Below are positions 60,428-64,000 of a DNA stretch of 64,000 nucleotides, one piece after another (the first letter of the stretch is position 1; every line of letters starts with the position of its first letter). The stretch is from assembly GCA_949282195.1 (NCBI GenBank), contig CASDOW010000008.1:18907-82906 (forward strand), in the 5' to 3' direction. The position numbers and the translations under genes are program-made. The DNA comes from an uncultured bacterium. Its GTDB lineage: Bacteria > Cyanobacteriota > Vampirovibrionia > Gastranaerophilales > Gastranaerophilaceae. Below the pieces are notes generated by a model. That model worked only from the letters and a program-made list of their open reading frames with translations, was not told the DNA's origin and did no database searches.

Positions 60428-62107
60428 TCATATTGATAAAATAAGTTGTCTAATAATTAAGTTTTCGAGTTTTGAATATAGTCTAGTGTAATTATCAGTA
60501 TTATTTTTGCAGTGTATAGCCTCATTATGAATTATATTTAATAAATAGTAATGTTCAGAAACATCTCCTCCTAAATCTTCTATAAATCTGATTTTCTCAA
60601 TAGTTGTATGACAGTCTAAAAACTTATCTTTACTGTCATTTTCTAATCTGTCATATAAAGATTTTTCAATTTTTAGTCTTACAAAACAGCATACAGCTAG
60701 AGGATCATATTCGGTAGTTCTATTTTCATCTTTATATAATTCATAATGATTTTTAATATAAGAAATAAAATCAGATTTTGTGTGAATTTTATTTAAGTTT
60801 AAATTATCAAATATTTCTATTGGTTCATAATTATCAGGATTGTAATGTAAATAATATTTTGAAATATTATCAATTTGTTCATCTGTAAATTTGTTTTCTT
60901 TTTTATTTCTATAAATCAATAATTTTTCAATAATTTTTTCATTAGGTTTTCTTTGGGATTTTGAAAGATAGTAAATATGTAAATTTTTGAAGTAATATGA
61001 TTGAAAGACAACTGGATCTAAATGAGTCATAATAATTACATAAATTTTTTTATTTTTTTCTCTAAAAGTTTCTATAAATTTATTTATATAATACTGTGCC
61101 GATACTAAATTAGCTTCATCAAGGTAATCAAATATTTCATCTATAATTAATATACTGTTATCCCCGTGTAATTTTACTTCCGCTTTTAATAACTTTGCTA
61201 TAAATACTAAAATATCTCTTTGACCATTGGAAATTAAACTAGGATTTGGAAACTCAGCTACAAGTTTCCCTTTTTTCTCCAGTAACTCCAGCTTTAACCA
61301 AGCATTGTTAAAATTGTTAATTCTGCTTTTAAATTTTTCCTTTTCTAAACAGTAAGAATAATATTTGTAAATATTATTAAATTTAATTGAAGGCAATGAT
61401 AATATAATATCGATAACTTGGATACTTTGAATATATAAATCTCTGATATCTTTAATTTCATCACTATATTTTTTTATTAAATTAGCGATCTCAGTAAGAT
61501 CATTAATGTTTTTAAGTTTAGTTATGTCTACGTTTTCAAAATTTTTAATTTCTTTTAATGATAATTCAGATAATTGTTCTTTAAATTCTAGAAGAATTTT
61601 TTGTCTTTTTTTTAATTCAAAAGATTTATAGTTAATCTTATTTTTAAACTCACATATGAATTTTTTGTTATTAAATAAAAATTTTAAATTCTTAAATATA
61701 TGAGAATTTTTCTTTATAGCTTTTCGGTATTCTCTAACAGAATATGATAAATTCTCCTTTTTAGGAATTGTATTCCATATTATCAATGGCTCTATATCTA
61801 TTACAGCATAAGAGGTCCCACCTCCTAAAGATTTTTTCTTTGCCTTTAAAGGAGAATTTATTACCTCTATTTCAAACATACTATTTATTGTATTTTTATT
61901 TTCATCGGCATAAAAATTTTGTTCATTGTTACCATACTCATCAGAAGTTATAATTGACAAACAAGGTTTATAATCAAAATTTTGTTCTCTATATTCTAAT
62001 GGCGAAAGTTTTATTTTTGTTTTTAATAAGGCATTAAAAGCTGTAGTAATTGAACTCTTTCCAAACCCATTTGGTGCAACAAACAAATTAGGTTTATTGG
62101 GTATCAA
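60428..62107 (-). CDS. RecF/Rad50-like ATPase of the defence island (N-terminus interrupted)
   Basis: The open frame gives 559 aa from TTG 62107. Walker A FVAPNGFGKSS is at ~9-19, an ABC-type signature LISNGQRDIL near 290, and Walker B ILIIDEIFDYLD near 320. A long helical middle and a C-terminal HNEAIHC domain follow. It is convergent with nurA. The first two beta strands of the fold lie upstream in frame (62108-62170) but have no start codon there, see the separate entry, so the real protein is probably ~26 residues longer. DNA end or substrate sensing is inferred only. Confidence 0.75.
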   Translation of the reverse strand: MIPNKPNLFVAPNGFGKSSITTAFNALLKTKIKLSPLEYREQNFDYKPCLSIITSDEYGNNEQNFYADENKNTINSMFEIEVINSPLKAKKKSLGGGTSYAVIDIEPLIIWNTIPKKENLSYSVREYRKAIKKNSHIFKNLKFLFNNKKFICEFKNKINYKSFELKKRQKILLEFKEQLSELSLKEIKNFENVDITKLKNINDLTEIANLIKKYSDEIKDIRDLYIQSIQVIDIILSLPSIKFNNIYKYYSYCLEKEKFKSRINNFNNAWLKLELLEKKGKLVAEFPNPSLISNGQRDILVFIAKLLKAEVKLHGDNSILIIDEIFDYLDEANLVSAQYYINKFIETFREKNKKIYVIIMTHLDPVVFQSYYFKNLHIYYLSKSQRKPNEKIIEKLLIYRNKKENKFTDEQIDNISKYYLHYNPDNYEPIEIFDNLNLNKIHTKSDFISYIKNHYELYKDENRTTEYDPLAVCCFVRLKIEKSLYDRLENDSKDKFLDCHTTIEKIRFIEDLGGDVSEHYYLLNIIHNEAIHCKNNTDNYTRLYSKLENLIIRQLILSI

Positions 62108-62190
62108 ATATTGATTTGGCGAAAACTGATAATTCTTAAAGCCTTTTATATTTTTTATTTCTATTTTTTTATTCTACAATTATCATTCAT
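62108..62190 (-). other. Upstream coding part of the ATPase, separated by an A7 tract
   Basis: On the minus strand an ATG at 62190 reads MNDNCRIKK and stops at TAG (62161-62163) just after a run of seven A (62164-62170). One extra A, or a -1 slip on AAAAAAA, would continue as IEIKNIKGFKNYQF then SPNQYLIPN into the ATPase. That is the expected first-strand sequence of such ATPases. A TATAAT at 62197-62202 would place transcription start at the ATG itself. Confidence 0.6.
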
Positions 62191-62250
62191 AAGGCAATTA
62201 TACTATAAAATAAAGCTAATAGGGGTGCTTTCTTAACTTTTCTTCATTAA

Positions 62251-62279
62251 TTGAAAATAACTCTTGTTTAACATAGAAT
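62251..62279 (+). promoter_or_regulatory. Promoter of the Dam-type methyltransferase
   Basis: TTGAAA at 62251-62256 (4 of 6), a 17-base spacer and TAGAAT (5 of 6) at 62274-62279. The predicted start is ~62286, at or next to ATG 62287, and no ribosome site is present. This suggests a leaderless transcript. Confidence 0.6.
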
Positions 62280-62286
62280 ACTAATT

Positions 62287-63465
62287 ATGGAAAAAGAAAA
62301 GTGTTTATCACCCATTTTAAAATGGGCTGGCGGTAAGGAGCAAGAATTAAAGTATATCCTTCCTAATGTGCCAGATGAATTTACTCGCTTTATTGAGCCT
62401 TTTGTTGGTGGGGGAGCAGTTTACTTTTCTATGAAAAATAAAAGCATGCTCATCAATGATAAATCTGTTGAACTAATAGCTTTATATAACAATATAAAAT
62501 ATAACAACAAAGATTTTATAAGTAGTTTACAGTCTCTTCAAAATACTTGGATTGGTTTAGAGGGCATTTTAGATAAAAATATTGAGTTTTTTAATAAAGA
62601 GTACACTCAATATAAATTAAATAAAATAAATAAAGATGAATTAATTGAAAACATTGCAGAATTCCTAACTGCTAATAAAACCAGTTTTGAACAAATTTTG
62701 AATTCTGAATTATTAAAGAGCTACGATATTTTTGAAAAAGAGTTATTACGTAATATTTGTGCCAAATTAGTTTGTATGAGAGATTTGGAAGAGAAAAAAG
62801 GCAATCTTCCCGAAAAAGACATTTACGATAACTTTGAGTGTGCACTAAAAGGTTCGTTTTATATGTTCATTCGAACCCTATATAATAAATATGATAATAG
62901 TGAGTATTTCTATTTTATTCGTGAATACTGTTATTCTTCAATGTTTAGATACAATTCCAATGGAGAGTTCAATGTCCCTTACGGAGGAATATCTTACAAT
63001 AGAAAAAATTTCCAACGAAAAATTGATTATATAAAATCTAAAGAACTTCAAAATCATTTCATTAATACTGATATTTATAATTTAGATTTTGAGAATTTTT
63101 TGAATGAAATAAAACTCTCAGAAAACGATTTTATATTTTTAGACCCCCCTTACGATACAGATTTTAGCAGTTATGTTAATAATGTTTTTGATAAAAAAGA
63201 TCAGGAAAGATTGGCAAATTATTTAATAAATAAATGTCCTGCAAAATTTATGTTAGTAATTAAAAATACAGAATTTATTATAAATTTGTATATTGATAAA
63301 GGTCTGCACATCAATAGTTTTGATAAAAAATACATGGTAAGTTTTAAAGGTCGCAATTATAGAGACTGCGAACATCTTATTATTACGAACTATCAATTGC
63401 CTACAGTTAAAAATAAAGTGGCAGCTTTGGAACTTAAATTAAATGATCAGCTTCAATATGCTTAG
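62287..63465 (+). CDS. Dam-family (D12-class) N6-adenine DNA methyltransferase
   Basis: The 392-aa enzyme has the D12 motifs: KWAGGKEQE (residues 12-20), FIEPFVGGGAVYF (motif I, ~35-47), and FIFLDPPYDTDF (motif IV DPPY, ~286). It is longer than classic Dam (~270 aa) because of an inserted helical region at ~100-240. It methylates adenine, usually in a short palindrome. The truncated restriction-like gene starts 10 bases after its stop, so it was probably the modification part of a two-gene RM system. Target site is not readable. Confidence 0.88.
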   Translation: MEKEKCLSPILKWAGGKEQELKYILPNVPDEFTRFIEPFVGGGAVYFSMKNKSMLINDKSVELIALYNNIKYNNKDFISSLQSLQNTWIGLEGILDKNIEFFNKEYTQYKLNKINKDELIENIAEFLTANKTSFEQILNSELLKSYDIFEKELLRNICAKLVCMRDLEEKKGNLPEKDIYDNFECALKGSFYMFIRTLYNKYDNSEYFYFIREYCYSSMFRYNSNGEFNVPYGGISYNRKNFQRKIDYIKSKELQNHFINTDIYNLDFENFLNEIKLSENDFIFLDPPYDTDFSSYVNNVFDKKDQERLANYLINKCPAKFMLVIKNTEFIINLYIDKGLHINSFDKKYMVSFKGRNYRDCEHLIITNYQLPTVKNKVAALELKLNDQLQYA

Positions 63466-63474
63466 GAGAAGAGT

Positions 63475-63651
63475 ATGCCAGAAGAACGTATTATAGAAAA
63501 ACAACTTATAATTCCAGCATTAAAAGTCTTTTCTAGACGGAAAGAAGGAACGACCACATCAGAATTAATCAAAATTTTGACAGAGATAATGGAACCAAAA
63601 GGTAAAGATGCAGAAATTCCGAAAAAAGTTCCGTTAAGGTTCCGTTTATGA
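63475..63651 (+). pseudogene. Truncated restriction-endonuclease-like gene (Mrr_N-type start)
   Basis: A 58-codon frame with a GGAG site and ATG 63475. It reads IIEKQLIIPALKVFSRRKEG, then TTTSELIKILTEIM, which resembles the winged-helix DNA-binding start of Mrr-type restriction enzymes. It then loses similarity at KKVPLRFRL and stops. No nuclease domain follows in any plus-strand frame. It is co-directional with and 9 bases after the Dam-type gene, so it is probably the broken restriction partner. Confidence 0.55.
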
Positions 63652-63859
63652 ACAGAAAAAATTTTTTCTAGAACTTCTGTTAATTTTTTTATAGCCAATG
63701 TCTTATCACTGTCCTTTTCTATTCTCATACGGAAATAACCCTTTGGGGTATATCAATTAAATTTTTTCGGTATTTTTAGACATATAAAGGACAGTAATCA
63801 GACATTTTGGACTTTTCTGAAACCCTAAAATTATTTAAAATTGTTTACCAACAGCGACT

Positions 63860-64000
63860 TTAAGACATGTTCCTCTTTTCTGTACTGTCCTGTTTCTTTA
63901 CATCAATTTCAACTTGATATGGATATTTTAAATTTAAATAAATGTTTTCTATTTTTCCCTTAATAGAATTTCGAACCTTGGGAAATGATAGCGGAATTGC
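63860..64000 (-). CDS. C-terminal end of a gene running off the right edge
   Basis: The last 46 codons of a minus-strand frame enter the window, starting AIPLSFPKVRNSIKGKIENI and ending TEKRNMS with a TAA at 63860-63862. Strand/helix composition looks protein-like, but there is too little to name a family. Gene order suggests it belongs to the island. Confidence 0.4.
   Translation of the reverse strand, partial: AIPLSFPKVRNSIKGKIENIYLNLKYPYQVEIDVKKQDSTEKRNMS

Noticed and set aside
63462..63728. Minus-strand ORF of 88 codons opposite the Dam-type gene end
   Set aside because: Its C-terminal two thirds are antisense to the restriction-like frame, which has better context. Only its first ~25 residues look protein-like, so it is not called as a gene.
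1..64000. CRISPR array or insertion sequence
   Set aside because: No spaced direct repeats or transposase frame with terminal repeats was seen on reading both strands.

Overview
The window looks like a chromosomal segment of a low-GC, diderm-like gut bacterium. The best guess is a non-photosynthetic relative of cyanobacteria (Vampirovibrionia/Melainabacteria, probably Gastranaerophilales). This is inference from an LdpA-like protein (a cyanobacterial-lineage family), the strongly AT-rich codon use, and lineage-type glucan enzymes. It was not tested by any search.

Layout. (1) 1-4.5 kb, minus strand: the packaging/portal end of a podovirus-like prophage (unknown protein, portal, small head-region protein, large terminase, probable small terminase, unknown zinc-knuckle protein). 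It stops just short of a complete tRNA-His gene with its own promoter and terminator. (2) 4.8-22.3 kb: housekeeping genes. These are a GH77 glucanotransferase, CorA, a ClpX-type zinc-finger protein with a helical-repeat protein, YqgF/RuvX and DUF1292, a CoA-dehydratase-activase relative, an M16 protease, LdpA, NadA, two zinc-protease relatives (one lacking a zinc ligand), glutamate dehydrogenase and a GH13 branching-type enzyme. (3) 22.4-54.4 kb: a very large surface-glycan locus in four transcription blocks. It holds UDP-xylose synthase, UDP-galactopyranose mutase, a cytidylyltransferase with CDP-glycerol/ribitol-type polymerases, FkbM and TylF methyltransferases, a pyruvyl transferase, a lipid-flipping type ABC exporter, a GDP-mannose to GDP-colitose set (manC, gmd, colC/fcl-like, colD), a split transketolase, several glycosyltransferases, and a final RHH-regulator/nucleotide-sugar/GT2/GT-C/GtrA operon. 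A CDF metal exporter with a divergent secreted His-rich peptide sits inside it. (4) 54.4-56.0 kb: decayed or orphan small genes and a 518-base gap with strong hairpins. (5) 56.0-64.0 kb: a probable defence island, with an N4/N6-type DNA methyltransferase, HerA ATPase, NurA nuclease carrying a zinc ribbon, a divergent Rad50/RecF-like ATPase whose N-terminus is interrupted at an A7 tract, a Dam-type methyltransferase and a truncated restriction-like gene.

How the genes work together. The glycan locus makes activated sugars (GDP-colitose, UDP-Xyl, UDP-Galf, a CDP-polyol and a uronic acid), assembles them on a lipid carrier and modifies them with methyl and pyruvyl groups. Two domain-level signatures tie it together: a small Rossmann module that is free-standing or fused to FkbM and CDP-glycerol transferases, and a short basic tail shared by four enzymes. 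The HerA-NurA-methyltransferase block is the best candidate for an undescribed system. All family calls are from motif reading of translated sequence; no database search was run.
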